A DNA stretch of 64,000 nt from Robiginitalea aestuariiviva (GCF_029537735.1 NZ_JARPUQ010000003.1:56915-120914), one strand, 5' to 3'. Positions 54,923-64,000 are shown, counted from the first letter of the stretch. Numbers and translations are program-made. Notes: generated by a model not told the origin, from the letters alone.

Positions 54923-57900
54923 ATGCACCCGAAAAAGACAAGGCATCACTGGTATGCCCTGTTGATGCTAGTGGCAACTATCATCAGCTCTTCGGCGATC
55001 GCGAACGGTTCTTTTGAAAGGTTGATTACCGGGTTCACATCCCCCGCTCCCGATAGTCCCGCAAGGGCCGCGCACACCGAAGCCTCCGATTCCGGCTCCC
55101 AAACCCAGGGAGAGGCTGCCTATGGAGCCTCGGGTCTGGAGGCCGCACCTTTCTTCAACACCATTATTCTGAATGCCGACCAGGAGGTTACCTGTAGTGC
55201 CAACGGTTTTACCGTAGCCCGGTTTAACCTCTGCGGCGATAACGACGACCGGGCCATTACGGTAAGCGGCAGCCACAGCAGTTACGAGTGGCAGCAACTG
55301 GTGCCCGGCGGCAGTTGTACCTTCGACGTAAATGACGATTGCCCGGCCATTATCGGCGGGGCTTGTAACTCCTATTGGCAAACCGTTTCCACTGCGTCCG
55401 CCTTTACCCTGGACGCCTCGGCCATCCCGGCTTCCAGCGGGGCGGAATTCCGCGTACGTGTAGATGGGGGCGGGTACTACTATTTCAAGGTCAAGAAAAG
55501 TACCATTACCCAGACTTTTGTAAAGCGGGATTATATCTGCGGGGTACCGGGCCGTATCCAGGTGACCAACCTGTCCAGCGCCTATGAGTACAGCATTGAT
55601 GCCGGCAGCGGCTTCGGCCCCTGGCAGGCCAGCGCCATTTTCGACAACCTGAACCCGGGCACCTATGTGGTTAAAGCCCGGCTGCAAAACACCCCCAATA
55701 CCTGCGAATATCCCTACCAGCCCATCACCATCGAGCAGCTGGACATCGACATAGACGTGACCTTTACGGACGCCCAGTGTGCGGGGGATACCGGCAGCAT
55801 CACTGTAACGGTGAACAATGTGCCCGGGCCCTACAAGTACACCCTGCTGGACGAATTCGGGGTACCCCAGGAGTTTACCACCTTTATCCCCAACAATCCC
55901 TACACCTTTTCCGCCGTGGGTTTTGGCACCTACAGCGTGCAGGTAGAAACCCAGCAGTGTACGGGCGACCCAGGCAACGGCATCCCGGCGCCCAACCAAC
56001 CCCTGGACGTAAACGGCAACCCCATAGTGATCGGAGATGGATTGGTGGCCCTGGCCGCGTCCACCGAGGTGAATGAAAGCCTGAGCGCCGACCCGGTTTG
56101 CGGGGCCAACGATGCAGACATTATCATCAATACCTCTGGCGGCTCTGCCCCGTATAGTTTTACGGTAAGCGACGGGGGGAATTCCGGGGGCACCTATACC
56201 GGTTCTACCACCTATAATGTAACCACGGCAGGTACCTATACCTTTTTTATTACGGATGCCAACGGCTGTACCATTACCGCCACGGCAGACGTGGAAGAAC
56301 TGACCCCGCCGGATGTGACCGCCAGCGGCACGGACGGGGACTGCAGCAACGGCGCCCGGATTACAGTAAACATCCTGGATGCCAAGGGCTATAACCTGCA
56401 GTTCCGGGCAGACCCGGCAGACCCCTGGTCTACCAACCCGGTCCTGACCGTACCCACGGGCACCTACAACCAGATCCAGGTCCTTTATGAACAGGGGGCC
56501 TTTAGCTGTATCTACACCCTGCCGGGTTCCGTATCCGTTACCAATGTGGGGGCCATTAGCGGGAATGCCGTTAAAATCCAGGACAATGTCTGCGATGGGG
56601 CAGGGGGTGTAGACGGGGGGATCATCGAATTCCAGGGGCCCTTCAGCGGAGGGTCCGGCAGCGGCTACCAGTTCAGTATAGACGGGGTGAACTTCTCCGG
56701 GCAGCTTACCTATACCAACCTGGGAGCGGGTACCTATACGCCCATCATCCGGGATGCCGGGGGGTGCCGCCTGGACCTGACCCCGATTACCATAGCCGGG
56801 ACAGACCCGCCCACCGACCTGGATTTTGCCCAGAGCGCCATCAACTGCGCCGCCGGGACTTCGGATGTGCAACTGACCCCTACGGCCAACGCGCCCATCG
56901 TGCGGTATGAAATCATCAGCCCGGTTGCGGTGGACAACGGCGGCAGCGACACCTTTGCAGCCCTGAGCGTAAACACTTCTTACGTGTTCCGCATTACCGA
57001 TGCCAATGGCTGTACCTACGAGGAAAGCTTTACCCCGGCTGTGCTGAGCACCATCCGGGTGCGCCTGAAGTCCGGGGCCGATACCCGGGTTTGTACAGGA
57101 GCCACGGACGGCTCGGGCACCTTTATCGTGGACGGGTTCGACAATGCCTACACCTACAATATTGATGGCGGGGCCGAGTCTGCCCCCCAGAACGACGCCG
57201 AGGTAGTGCTTCCGCCTTCCGGCGCCGGCACCTACACCATTACCGTAACCGACGCGGATACCGGCTGTACCGATACGGTAAGCCTGACCATCAGCGAACC
57301 GGCAAGCCCCCTGGCCCTGACCGGCAGCGTTACCGACATGACCTGCGCCAACGGCAATACCGGCCGGGTAGTGGGTAACCCTTCAGGCGGGTGGGGTACC
57401 TACCGCTATACCCTGGAACTGCCCAGCGGGGCTACCATTGGCCCGCGCAGCAACCAGGTCTTCGGGAACCTGACCCAGGCAGGCAGCTACACCCTTACCG
57501 TGCAGGATGCCGAAGGCTGTACAGCAGATTTCAGCTTTACCCTGACCTCTATAGACGCGCCTGTGCTGGCCCTGAATTCCGGGGCTTCGGATTTCTGTTA
57601 CGTGCCCGGTACCGGGGCCACCCTGGAGGTGAGCTCTACGGCCGGGACCGCCCCCTTGGGCACCCACCAGTACCGCATTAACGGGGGCGCCCTGCAGGGC
57701 AGTCCGGTGTTTTCCGGCCTGAGCCCGGGCACCTATACCCTGGAAGTGGTGGACGGCAACGGTTGTTCCGACCAGGTAACGGCCACGGTCAATGCCCAGC
57801 TGCGGGTTAGCCTCAGCATCGATGCCGAAATCCCCTGCGGGGGCGCAGATGGCGGCATCCGCGTACAGGCCAGCGGCGGGTACCTGTCCGGTGCCGGTAC

Positions 57901-60900
57901 CAAACAATATGAGGTAAGCGCAGACAACGGCACCACTTTTGGCGCCCCGGTGGCCCTGACTTCCAACACCTTTATCTACAACACCAATGTACCTGGCGAC
58001 TATGTGGTCCGGGTAACGGACAACCAGGGCTGTGTGGCGGTTTCCAACCCCATTACCCTGAACCCCCCGGCTAATATTGACCCGGCCACAGCCGAGGTTA
58101 CCCCGGCCAGTTGCGGGGAAACCGACAACGGACGGGTCCGGATCATCCCGGATGCCACCAGTGGGGTACCTCCCTACGAGGTGAGCTTTGACGGGGGCGC
58201 TTTTGGCGACCAGACCGTGTTTTCGAACCTGAACGCCGGACAAACCTACACCTATATTGTGCGCGATGCCCGCGGCTGCGAGACGGTGCCGGCCAATGTG
58301 ACCATCCCCACGGATGTGACCCCTGCGCCCGATGCCACCGTACCGGACGTGACGGCCAATTGCGCCTCCGGCGTGGTGGAAGGCAGCATTGCCGTAACTA
58401 CGGTTACCGGCGGTACGGCCGATTTTACCTATATCCTGCTGGACCAGTTTGGGAATGAACTGGAGCGCCTGGGCCCCACTGCCAGCACCACGGCAACCTT
58501 TTCGCCCCAGGTGCCCGGCATTTATACGGTGGTGACCCTGGACGCCCTGGGGTGCCGGGACGAGGATGTGGTGACGGTAGATCAGACCACCCTGGATGTG
58601 GTGCCGGATCCCCTGGTAGCCCCGGTCTGCGACGCGGGCGGGTTTACCAATACCGTAACCATTGTGGGTGGGGTAGGCCCCTTCCTGATCCGCCTGGCCA
58701 CCGACCCCAACCCCCCCGTATCGCCCAACCTGACGGCCACCCGCCACACCTTTAACGGGCTGGAATTCGGGGTGACGTATACCGTGGAGGTAACCGACCT
58801 GGGTACCGGGTGTATCTACCTGGACGAAATCCCGCCGGAAGACGGGCCCAACCCCCTTCAGGTGACCGCCACTTCCACCCCCGGTTACTGCGATGTAAAC
58901 CGCTTTGGGCAAATCCAGTACAGTGTGGACGGCTTTAGCGTGGGCGGCAGCCTGCAGATTGAACTGCTGGACAATACCACTGGCGCCCGTATTTTGCTGG
59001 AGTCCCCCAGCGGTATCAGCCCCATCTATACCAACACCTACGAGACCCTGCCCGGGGACTATCAGATTATCGTTACGGACCCTTCCAACAACTGTACGGA
59101 TGCGGTTTCCGTGACCATAGACCAGAACCTCCCTTCCATCGATATCCTGGCGGAAGAGCCGGCCAACTGTAATGCCTTCGGGCAGTTTACGGTGCAGGGT
59201 GCCGGGGGCGACGGCGGCCCCTATACCTTCGCTTATATGCCCTCCGGGGTAAGCCCCACCCCCGGGGACTATACCACGGAAACCACCTTCCTGGGGGCTG
59301 CCGGATCCTACGACGTCTATGTGATGGACAGCAGCGGATGTACCTCTTTTGCTATCGGGACCATCATTAACCTGGACCCGGACCTGCCCGCGCCCACCTT
59401 TATTGTGGAAAACCAGTGCGATGTAACCACCACGACCTTCGATATCCTGGTGCGTATGCCGGCGTCGGTAGATACCCCCCGCTATACCCTGAACGGGGAC
59501 GAGCAATTTCCTGTACTCAATGGCGGGTTCTGGGAACATACCTTTACGGTAGGCAGCCCAGGAGATTACACCGTGGATGTGATCGATGCCAACGGCTGTA
59601 CCAGCCAGGGCACGGCTACGGTTTACGAATTCCTGGCCGCCACGGCCGATTGGAGCACCGAACCTTCCTGTAACAATGCCGATGGGGAAATTACCCTTAC
59701 CACCCTGGGCGGCAGCGGGGATTTCACCTTCGAACTGCAGGACGGCACCGGCGCCTACCTGGCCGACAATACCACCGGCGTCTTTACCGGATATGCCCCG
59801 GGCGATTACCAGGTACTGGTTACCGACAACCTGGTTTCCGACCTGAGCGGCAACTGTACCTTCCTGGTGGACAACATCTACCTGGAAGCGGCCATTCCCC
59901 CGGTAATCTCTACCGTCCTGAACCGGGATGTGTCCTGTAACGGGGCGGCGGACGGCTCTATCGATGTGCTGCTGCAGGCGGGCACCGATGCAGACAGCCC
60001 CCTGACCTACACCCTCTATGTAAGTGGTACGTCCACGGTGGTGCAGAGCAACGCTACAGGCTCCTTCAGCAACCTGGGCCCGGGCACCTACGATGTAACC
60101 GTGCGCACCAGCCGGGGCTGTGAGGACCAGCAAACGGGCATCGGCATAAGCGAGCCCCCGGTCTTTGCCATTACGGCCAGCGCCCCGGATTTTGCCTGCG
60201 AACCCGGCGCCAACCGCTACAGTTCCACCCTGATTACCGTAACGGTTACCGATGCCGGTACCCCGGGCTACCAGTACAGCATTACCGGCTTTGGGGACTA
60301 CCAGACCTCCAATACCTTCGAGGTGGTGGATAACGGAGCCCCCCAGACCATTACCGTATACGCCATTGACGGCAACGGTTGCCAGGACCAGTTTACCCTG
60401 CCGGTACTGAACCCGCCTTCCGATGTAATACCCACCCTTAGCCTGGAGGCTGCCTTAACCTGCACCACAGACGAGCGCATCCGGGTGGATGTGGTGGGAT
60501 CTACCGACTTTACCCTTTCCGTGGTGAACGGCCCTGCCGCCGTGACCCCGGTATCCAATACCGCCGGAAACAGCTTTGTAACCATGGACCTGCCTGTGGC
60601 GGGCGGCTACCTGCTGGAGGTAACGGACCATATTGGCGGGTGTACCTACCCCCTGCCCCTGCACGAGGTGCTGGAGCCCCAGTACCCCACGGCCGTGATC
60701 AGCGAAGCCAGCCCGGTAACCTGCGCCGTGCCCGGGAATGACGGGGCCCTCTTTATTGAGGTGACGGATTACACCGGCGTATATGACTACCAGGTATTCC
60801 GGATCGACACCAACGGCAACCGCATCCTGCCAGCCGTAACTTCCGGCAGTTTTGATACCAATAACTACCCCGATGTTTCCGGGGACCCGGCCCGGATTAC

Positions 60901-63451
60901 CGGCCTGCCCGGGGGCAACTTCGAGGTGGACATCGTCTCCCAGGTCAGCCCCGGCTGCCCGGCTACTTCCAATGTGGCCACCGTACGCGCCCCCAACGGA
61001 CCCCTGGCCCCCGTGGCAGTGGAAGAGGGTAATGTGAGCTGTAATGACAACCAGGGGGTGATCGTGACTACCGCCACCGGCGGCTGGGATGCCGACCCCT
61101 ACGAATTCCGCCTGCTGCTTGACGGCGGCAGCGGCACCTATGCCGAGGTGGTGCCCTTTGGCCCCTCCGGTCGTTTTGAAAACCTGGGCAGCGGCAATTA
61201 CCGGATAGAGGTGCGTGACATTCAGGGCTGTACTGAGGTTGTGGATATTACCCTGGCGCCCATAGACCCCATCCTGGTTGGGATCCGGGAACCCCAGGGG
61301 CTGGTGTGCCCCGGGGGCAACAACGCCGTGCTGGAGGCCTTTGATCCGGCCACCGGTACTGCCCAGACCGCCACGGCCGGTGCTTCCGGCGGGGTAGCCG
61401 GCGCAGGTTACCTTTACCAGCTTATTTACCTGGGCAGTAACAATATTGCGGACGAACTCTCCCGCAGCGGGCTGCAGGACACCCCCACCTTTGCCGGCAG
61501 CGCCGGGGAGGGATACCTTAGCGCCGGGTGGTACGCCATTGAGGTGTCTTCCAGCTATGCCTGCGTGGGCATTACCGAACCCTATTATGTAGACCCGCCC
61601 CCGCCCATTGTGCCCAACCTGGTGCAGGTGCGCGCCCCTGGCTGCGGCGGTTTGGGCGAGATGCGCCTGAGTGTACAAAACCCCGAAGCGGGCTTTGAAT
61701 ACGAATACCGGGATGCCACGGCGGCGCCCACCGACCCCTTTATTTCCATGGGGGCCGGGCAGACCTCGGTGCTCATCAGCGGCGGGCCGGGCTTTTACCA
61801 GTTTGACGTACGCAAGGTAAACGCCGGCAATACCTGCGATGTGGTGCGTTCCAACGGGCTTACCCTTATTGATGCCCAGGACCTGGACCTGGTGGTGAAC
61901 CTGCCGGACGACATTTCCTGTGCCAACGAACTGGACGGCCGTATCGAATCCTTTGCCACCGGCGGGGTAGGGGGGAACCAGTTTATCCTTTTCGGAGGAG
62001 ACCCCGGGGCGGACCCCTTTAACCCCAACCCGTCTGCACTGGTGATCCGCGGCCCCCAGGCCGACGGTACCTTTGAAGGGCTGGATGCCCGCAGCGATTA
62101 CTATGTAGCCGTGATGAGCGGCACCACCTGCGGCGACGTGGAAGGGCCCTATTCCGTAGTGCGCCCGGCCCCTATTGTCTTTACCGCCACCGCCACCCCC
62201 GTTACCTGTAGCGGGGAAACCGACGGCAGCGTCACGGTGGAAGTGCTGAGCGGGGGCGAAGGCCTGATCCAGTTTGCCATTTCCCCGGATTTCAACGAAT
62301 TCTTTTCAGACCCGGCTACCCCCGGCGTCTATACCTTTACCGACCTGGAAGGGGCGCCCTACCCGGGCCGTTCCTACGACATCCTGATCCAGGATGAGCA
62401 GGGCTGTTCCGAGATCACCACCGTGCAGGTGGTGGAACCCGAACCCCTGGAGCTCTCCTATACCGCCACCAATGAAACCTGCCTGGGCTTTGCAGACGGC
62501 TCCGCCCAGATCAGCATAACCGGGGGCACGCCCTTTGTGGATGGCACCGGAGTGACCTATTACGAAACCAGCCTGAATTCCACGGCCGATGTGGACTTTG
62601 TGCGCAACGACGCCCTGTTCTATGACAACCTGAGCGGGGGCACCTCCTATGTGGTCTTTGTGCGCGATGCCAACGGCTGTACGGCCAATGTGGTTATCCC
62701 CGTGGAAGTTGGGGTGGAACTGGGGGCCGAACCCATAGTGGAATACGGCTGCGAGGGCATCTTCCCCTTCAATACGGTCCGGATTGAGCTGGCCAACCAG
62801 GCTGCCCTGTCCAGCGTGCTTTTTGCCCTGGATCCGGCAGACCCCACGGACGCCATCACCGCCCTGGCAGACGATGTTCGCACCTGGGGCGACCTGCCGG
62901 CTGGCGACCACACCGTATACCTGTACCACGAGAATGGGTGTACCACCTTTGTGGAATTTATCGTGGAGGATTACCAGCCCCTTACCCTGGAGGCCCTGCA
63001 GACCGGCCCGGATGAGATCACGGCCACGGCCAGCGGCGGTTTTGGCGGGTACGAATTCTTCTTCCAGGGCGAATCTACAGGCACGGACAATGTCTTCCAC
63101 ATCAACTACGACGCCAATATTCGCATTCGCGTGCGGGATGCCGGCGGGTGTGAGGTAGAGATCAACTTCCCTTTCAATTTTGAGGGTATGGTGGATTTCC
63201 CGAATTACTTTACCCCGGACGGGGATGGGATGAACGACGAGTGGTCTCCCAAAAACCGGGAATTCTTCCCCAATATCGAAATCAAGATCTACGACCGGTA
63301 CGGCCGGGTGGTGGCCATCCTGGACCAGGTCAAGAACTGGGACGGCACCTACGACGGGAAGGAAGTCCCCACGGGCGATTACTGGTATGTGGTGAACGCG
63401 AACGACAACGAAAAACAGCAGTACGTAGGGCACTTTACCCTCTACCGCTAA
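54923..63451 (+). CDS. Giant SprB-like adhesin, type IX secreted (type B sorting domain)
   Basis: A 2842-residue protein. A signal peptide (residues 1 to about 28; ALLMLVATIISSSAIA) precedes about two dozen Ig-like beta-sandwich repeats of about 75-95 residues. Repeats open with a Cys and DG or TD segment (CNGAADGSIDV; CSGETDGSVTV) and close with a Y-T-V-x-V-x-D-x-x-G-C strand. The C-terminal domain (2757-2842) starts NYFTPDGDGMNDEW and carries the IYDRYG and TYDGKEVPTGDYWY strands, the type B CTD that directs export by the type IX system. SprB in F. johnsoniae is a gliding adhesin; the role here is inferred. No SprF/PorP-type partner gene follows. Confidence 0.92.
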   Translation: MHPKKTRHHWYALLMLVATIISSSAIANGSFERLITGFTSPAPDSPARAAHTEASDSGSQTQGEAAYGASGLEAAPFFNTIILNADQEVTCSANGFTVARFNLCGDNDDRAITVSGSHSSYEWQQLVPGGSCTFDVNDDCPAIIGGACNSYWQTVSTASAFTLDASAIPASSGAEFRVRVDGGGYYYFKVKKSTITQTFVKRDYICGVPGRIQVTNLSSAYEYSIDAGSGFGPWQASAIFDNLNPGTYVVKARLQNTPNTCEYPYQPITIEQLDIDIDVTFTDAQCAGDTGSITVTVNNVPGPYKYTLLDEFGVPQEFTTFIPNNPYTFSAVGFGTYSVQVETQQCTGDPGNGIPAPNQPLDVNGNPIVIGDGLVALAASTEVNESLSADPVCGANDADIIINTSGGSAPYSFTVSDGGNSGGTYTGSTTYNVTTAGTYTFFITDANGCTITATADVEELTPPDVTASGTDGDCSNGARITVNILDAKGYNLQFRADPADPWSTNPVLTVPTGTYNQIQVLYEQGAFSCIYTLPGSVSVTNVGAISGNAVKIQDNVCDGAGGVDGGIIEFQGPFSGGSGSGYQFSIDGVNFSGQLTYTNLGAGTYTPIIRDAGGCRLDLTPITIAGTDPPTDLDFAQSAINCAAGTSDVQLTPTANAPIVRYEIISPVAVDNGGSDTFAALSVNTSYVFRITDANGCTYEESFTPAVLSTIRVRLKSGADTRVCTGATDGSGTFIVDGFDNAYTYNIDGGAESAPQNDAEVVLPPSGAGTYTITVTDADTGCTDTVSLTISEPASPLALTGSVTDMTCANGNTGRVVGNPSGGWGTYRYTLELPSGATIGPRSNQVFGNLTQAGSYTLTVQDAEGCTADFSFTLTSIDAPVLALNSGASDFCYVPGTGATLEVSSTAGTAPLGTHQYRINGGALQGSPVFSGLSPGTYTLEVVDGNGCSDQVTATVNAQLRVSLSIDAEIPCGGADGGIRVQASGGYLSGAGTKQYEVSADNGTTFGAPVALTSNTFIYNTNVPGDYVVRVTDNQGCVAVSNPITLNPPANIDPATAEVTPASCGETDNGRVRIIPDATSGVPPYEVSFDGGAFGDQTVFSNLNAGQTYTYIVRDARGCETVPANVTIPTDVTPAPDATVPDVTANCASGVVEGSIAVTTVTGGTADFTYILLDQFGNELERLGPTASTTATFSPQVPGIYTVVTLDALGCRDEDVVTVDQTTLDVVPDPLVAPVCDAGGFTNTVTIVGGVGPFLIRLATDPNPPVSPNLTATRHTFNGLEFGVTYTVEVTDLGTGCIYLDEIPPEDGPNPLQVTATSTPGYCDVNRFGQIQYSVDGFSVGGSLQIELLDNTTGARILLESPSGISPIYTNTYETLPGDYQIIVTDPSNNCTDAVSVTIDQNLPSIDILAEEPANCNAFGQFTVQGAGGDGGPYTFAYMPSGVSPTPGDYTTETTFLGAAGSYDVYVMDSSGCTSFAIGTIINLDPDLPAPTFIVENQCDVTTTTFDILVRMPASVDTPRYTLNGDEQFPVLNGGFWEHTFTVGSPGDYTVDVIDANGCTSQGTATVYEFLAATADWSTEPSCNNADGEITLTTLGGSGDFTFELQDGTGAYLADNTTGVFTGYAPGDYQVLVTDNLVSDLSGNCTFLVDNIYLEAAIPPVISTVLNRDVSCNGAADGSIDVLLQAGTDADSPLTYTLYVSGTSTVVQSNATGSFSNLGPGTYDVTVRTSRGCEDQQTGIGISEPPVFAITASAPDFACEPGANRYSSTLITVTVTDAGTPGYQYSITGFGDYQTSNTFEVVDNGAPQTITVYAIDGNGCQDQFTLPVLNPPSDVIPTLSLEAALTCTTDERIRVDVVGSTDFTLSVVNGPAAVTPVSNTAGNSFVTMDLPVAGGYLLEVTDHIGGCTYPLPLHEVLEPQYPTAVISEASPVTCAVPGNDGALFIEVTDYTGVYDYQVFRIDTNGNRILPAVTSGSFDTNNYPDVSGDPARITGLPGGNFEVDIVSQVSPGCPATSNVATVRAPNGPLAPVAVEEGNVSCNDNQGVIVTTATGGWDADPYEFRLLLDGGSGTYAEVVPFGPSGRFENLGSGNYRIEVRDIQGCTEVVDITLAPIDPILVGIREPQGLVCPGGNNAVLEAFDPATGTAQTATAGASGGVAGAGYLYQLIYLGSNNIADELSRSGLQDTPTFAGSAGEGYLSAGWYAIEVSSSYACVGITEPYYVDPPPPIVPNLVQVRAPGCGGLGEMRLSVQNPEAGFEYEYRDATAAPTDPFISMGAGQTSVLISGGPGFYQFDVRKVNAGNTCDVVRSNGLTLIDAQDLDLVVNLPDDISCANELDGRIESFATGGVGGNQFILFGGDPGADPFNPNPSALVIRGPQADGTFEGLDARSDYYVAVMSGTTCGDVEGPYSVVRPAPIVFTATATPVTCSGETDGSVTVEVLSGGEGLIQFAISPDFNEFFSDPATPGVYTFTDLEGAPYPGRSYDILIQDEQGCSEITTVQVVEPEPLELSYTATNETCLGFADGSAQISITGGTPFVDGTGVTYYETSLNSTADVDFVRNDALFYDNLSGGTSYVVFVRDANGCTANVVIPVEVGVELGAEPIVEYGCEGIFPFNTVRIELANQAALSSVLFALDPADPTDAITALADDVRTWGDLPAGDHTVYLYHENGCTTFVEFIVEDYQPLTLEALQTGPDEITATASGGFGGYEFFFQGESTGTDNVFHINYDANIRIRVRDAGGCEVEINFPFNFEGMVDFPNYFTPDGDGMNDEWSPKNREFFPNIEIKIYDRYGRVVAILDQVKNWDGTYDGKEVPTGDYWYVVNANDNEKQQYVGHFTLYR

Positions 63452-63478
63452 AGACGCACAGCTTTGGAGCAAGCGGTG

Positions 63479-63516
63479 AGCCGGTGGCCTCGGGGATGGG
63501 GGCGCCGGCTTTTTTA
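63479..63516 (+). terminator. Terminator of the giant adhesin gene
   Basis: Stem AGCCGG (63479-63484) pairs with CCGGCT (63505-63510), with two more pairs inside and a long loop, then a TTTTTT run. It lies 28 bp after the stop codon. Confidence 0.65.
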
Positions 63517-63563
63517 TTGGCATTTCCCCCAAAAGCCCCTGGAATTATTCCACCCCGGGGCTG

Positions 63564-63591
63564 TTGAAATTTCAATATTGTATTATATTTG
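63564..63591 (+). promoter_or_regulatory. Promoter for tRNA-Pro (-33 TTG, -7 TATATTTG)
   Basis: TTG at 63564-63566, a 17-bp spacer and TATATTTG at 63584-63591, a good match to the Bacteroidota consensus. Transcription would begin about 55-60 bp before the tRNA. Confidence 0.7.
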
Positions 63592-63594
63592 CAG

Positions 63595-63625
63595 CCCGAT
63601 CGGAATTCTACCCGCTGCGATCGGG
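63595..63625 (+). other. Leader hairpin in front of tRNA-Pro
   Basis: Inverted repeat CCCGATCG / CGATCGGG (63595-63602 and 63618-63625) with a 15-base loop, in the presumed 5' leader of the tRNA transcript. It may be a processing or folding element. Confidence 0.55.
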
Positions 63626-63659
63626 CGCGGAACCTTCCCGGAAGGCCCCGCTGGAACAT

Positions 63660-63736
63660 CGGGATGTAGTTCAGCCTGGTAGAATACACGCATGGGGTGC
63701 GTGTGGTCGCTGGTTCGAATCCAGTCATCCCGACCA
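63660..63736 (+). tRNA. tRNA-Pro (GGG anticodon)
   Basis: A 77-nt gene with acceptor stem CGGGATG pairing with CATCCCG (63660-63666 and 63726-63732), discriminator A and encoded CCA (63734-63736). The anticodon arm CACGC-ATGGGGT-GCGTG places the anticodon GGG at 63094+600 (63694-63696), with T33 before it. The T loop reads TTCGAAT. The GGG anticodon reads CCC and CCU codons. Proline identity follows from the anticodon. Confidence 0.95.
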
Positions 63737-63740
63737 AGAA

Positions 63741-63770
63741 AAGCCAAGCGAATTTTCGCTTGGCTTTTTT
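63741..63770 (+). terminator. Terminator of tRNA-Pro
   Basis: Stem AGCCAAGCGAA / TTCGCTTGGCT (about 63742-63752 and 63755-63765) followed by TTTTTT, 5 bp after the CCA end. A near-perfect intrinsic terminator. Confidence 0.85.
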
Positions 63771-63825
63771 CATTTCCGGACCGCGCCAAAAGCTTGCTTT
63801 TGTAAGCGGGGAGGAAATGAAAAAA
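63765..63825. repeat. Long nested inverted repeat
   Basis: A perfect 13-bp inverted repeat (TTTTTTCATTTCC at 63765-63777, GGAAATGAAAAAA at 63813-63825) encloses a second pair CCGC/GCGG and an inner CAAAAG/CTTTTG hairpin. It links the terminator T-run with the first copy of the direct repeat. Confidence 0.65.
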
Positions 63826-63889
63826 CCACAAAGCGCAGCTTTGTTGGCTTTGCTTGAGCACCACCCCCCCGTTCTGGATCACGCCGCCT
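63813..63889. repeat. Direct repeat copy 1 (77 bp)
   Basis: Identical over 77 bp to 63924-64000; the period is 111 bp. It carries an internal CAAAGC/GCTTTG hairpin and a run of seven C. No coding function is evident. Confidence 0.85.
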
Positions 63890-63906
63890 TGCGCGGCGTA
63901 ATCCAG
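63874..63906. repeat. Stem-loop within the repeat unit
   Basis: CTGGATCACGCCGC (63874-63887) pairs with GCGGCGTAATCCAG (63893-63906), 14 positions with a single C/A mismatch and a 5-base loop. The left arm is in repeat copy 1; the second copy is cut at the window edge just before the right arm. Confidence 0.7.
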
Positions 63907-63923
63907 CGTTCCGTAAGTAAATC

Positions 63924-64000
63924 GGAAATGAAAAAACCACAAAGCGCAGCTTTGTTGGCTTTGCTTGAGCACCACCCCCCCGTTCTGGATCACGCCGCCT
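63924..64000. repeat. Direct repeat copy 2 (cut by window end)
   Basis: Second copy of the 77-bp repeat, with the array continuing beyond the window if more copies exist. Between copies lies a 34-bp spacer (63890-63923) that ends with the right arm of the stem-loop and a unique segment. Confidence 0.85.

Noticed and set aside
57383..60133. Long antisense frame of 916 codons inside the giant adhesin gene
   Set aside because: Its composition is what a GC-rich, repetitive sense gene produces on the opposite strand; no domain, signal peptide or homology-like motif is visible, and the plus-strand reading is clearly real.
63583..63993. Minus-strand frame of 136 codons across tRNA-Pro and the repeats
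   Set aside because: It includes the translated tRNA antisense (the DDWIRTSDHT string seen as a spurious protein in many genomes) and its remaining part is two copies of the repeat unit.
63813..64000. Possible CRISPR array
   Set aside because: Repeats of 77 bp with one 34-bp spacer, a size too large for CRISPR, and no cas genes nearby.
1..64000. Insertion sequences, prophage or genomic island
   Set aside because: No transposase, integrase or phage genes; gene order and base composition look like uniform chromosomal backbone.

Overview
The window reads as chromosomal DNA from a GC-rich member of the Bacteroidota, most likely the family Flavobacteriaceae. The evidence is a gliding-motility lipoprotein (GldI), a giant SprB-type adhesin with a type B sorting domain of the type IX secretion system, Bacteroidota-type promoter boxes (TAnnTTTG), long-form signal peptidase I and NagB, and gene orders typical of flavobacteria (parA-parB-DUF5683-dapB-lepB-wbqC; DUF721-recF). 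A Robiginitalea-like organism is my guess from the high GC and protein style; it is not proven. Genes are tightly packed, with no insertion sequence, phage or CRISPR array, and no gene-free stretch longer than 300 bases.

Region by region. 1-8842, all minus strand: spoT/relA, a Fur-family regulator, purA, an OstA-like outer-envelope protein, a class III aminotransferase, a TPR protein and a DUF368 membrane protein cut by the window edge. 9025-18000: a GyrI-like protein, a cupin lipoprotein, an ADP-ribosylglycohydrolase lipoprotein, a Ste24-type protease, a TrmH-type rRNA/tRNA methyltransferase and two exported amidohydrolase-family proteins. 18014-24449: a DUF3810 metalloprotease-like protein divergent from pepD, then a minus-strand group with NrnA, GldI and a two-domain prolyl isomerase, then a PhoD-like phosphatase. 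24498-31940: ndk, DUF721, a lipoprotein, recF, then a plus-strand run of a YfgM-like TPR protein, ribH, a small membrane protein, mutL and two rhomboid proteases.

31937-41611 is a minus-strand run: DUF6122, wbqC, lepB, dapB, DUF5683, parB, parA, both methylmalonyl-CoA mutase subunits and a DivIC/FtsB-like protein, then udk. On the plus strand at 42366-45849 lie the three parts of an acyl-CoA (propionyl-CoA) carboxylase, so propionyl-CoA to succinyl-CoA conversion is nearly complete here; only the epimerase is missing.

45959-53649 is a peptidoglycan-recycling module: anmK, nagZ, an AmpG-like permease, nagB fused to a PIG-L/LmbE deacetylase domain, a DeoR-family regulator and murQ. The nagB/deoR intergenic region carries two tandem 16-bp palindromes of identical design, a good operator candidate. 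53665-54786 encodes a soluble PQQ-type sugar dehydrogenase lipoprotein. 54923-63451 is one gene of 2842 codons for the giant adhesin. The window ends with a tRNA-Pro gene with its own promoter, leader hairpin and terminator, followed by the start of an imperfectly understood tandem repeat (period 111 bp) that runs off the window.
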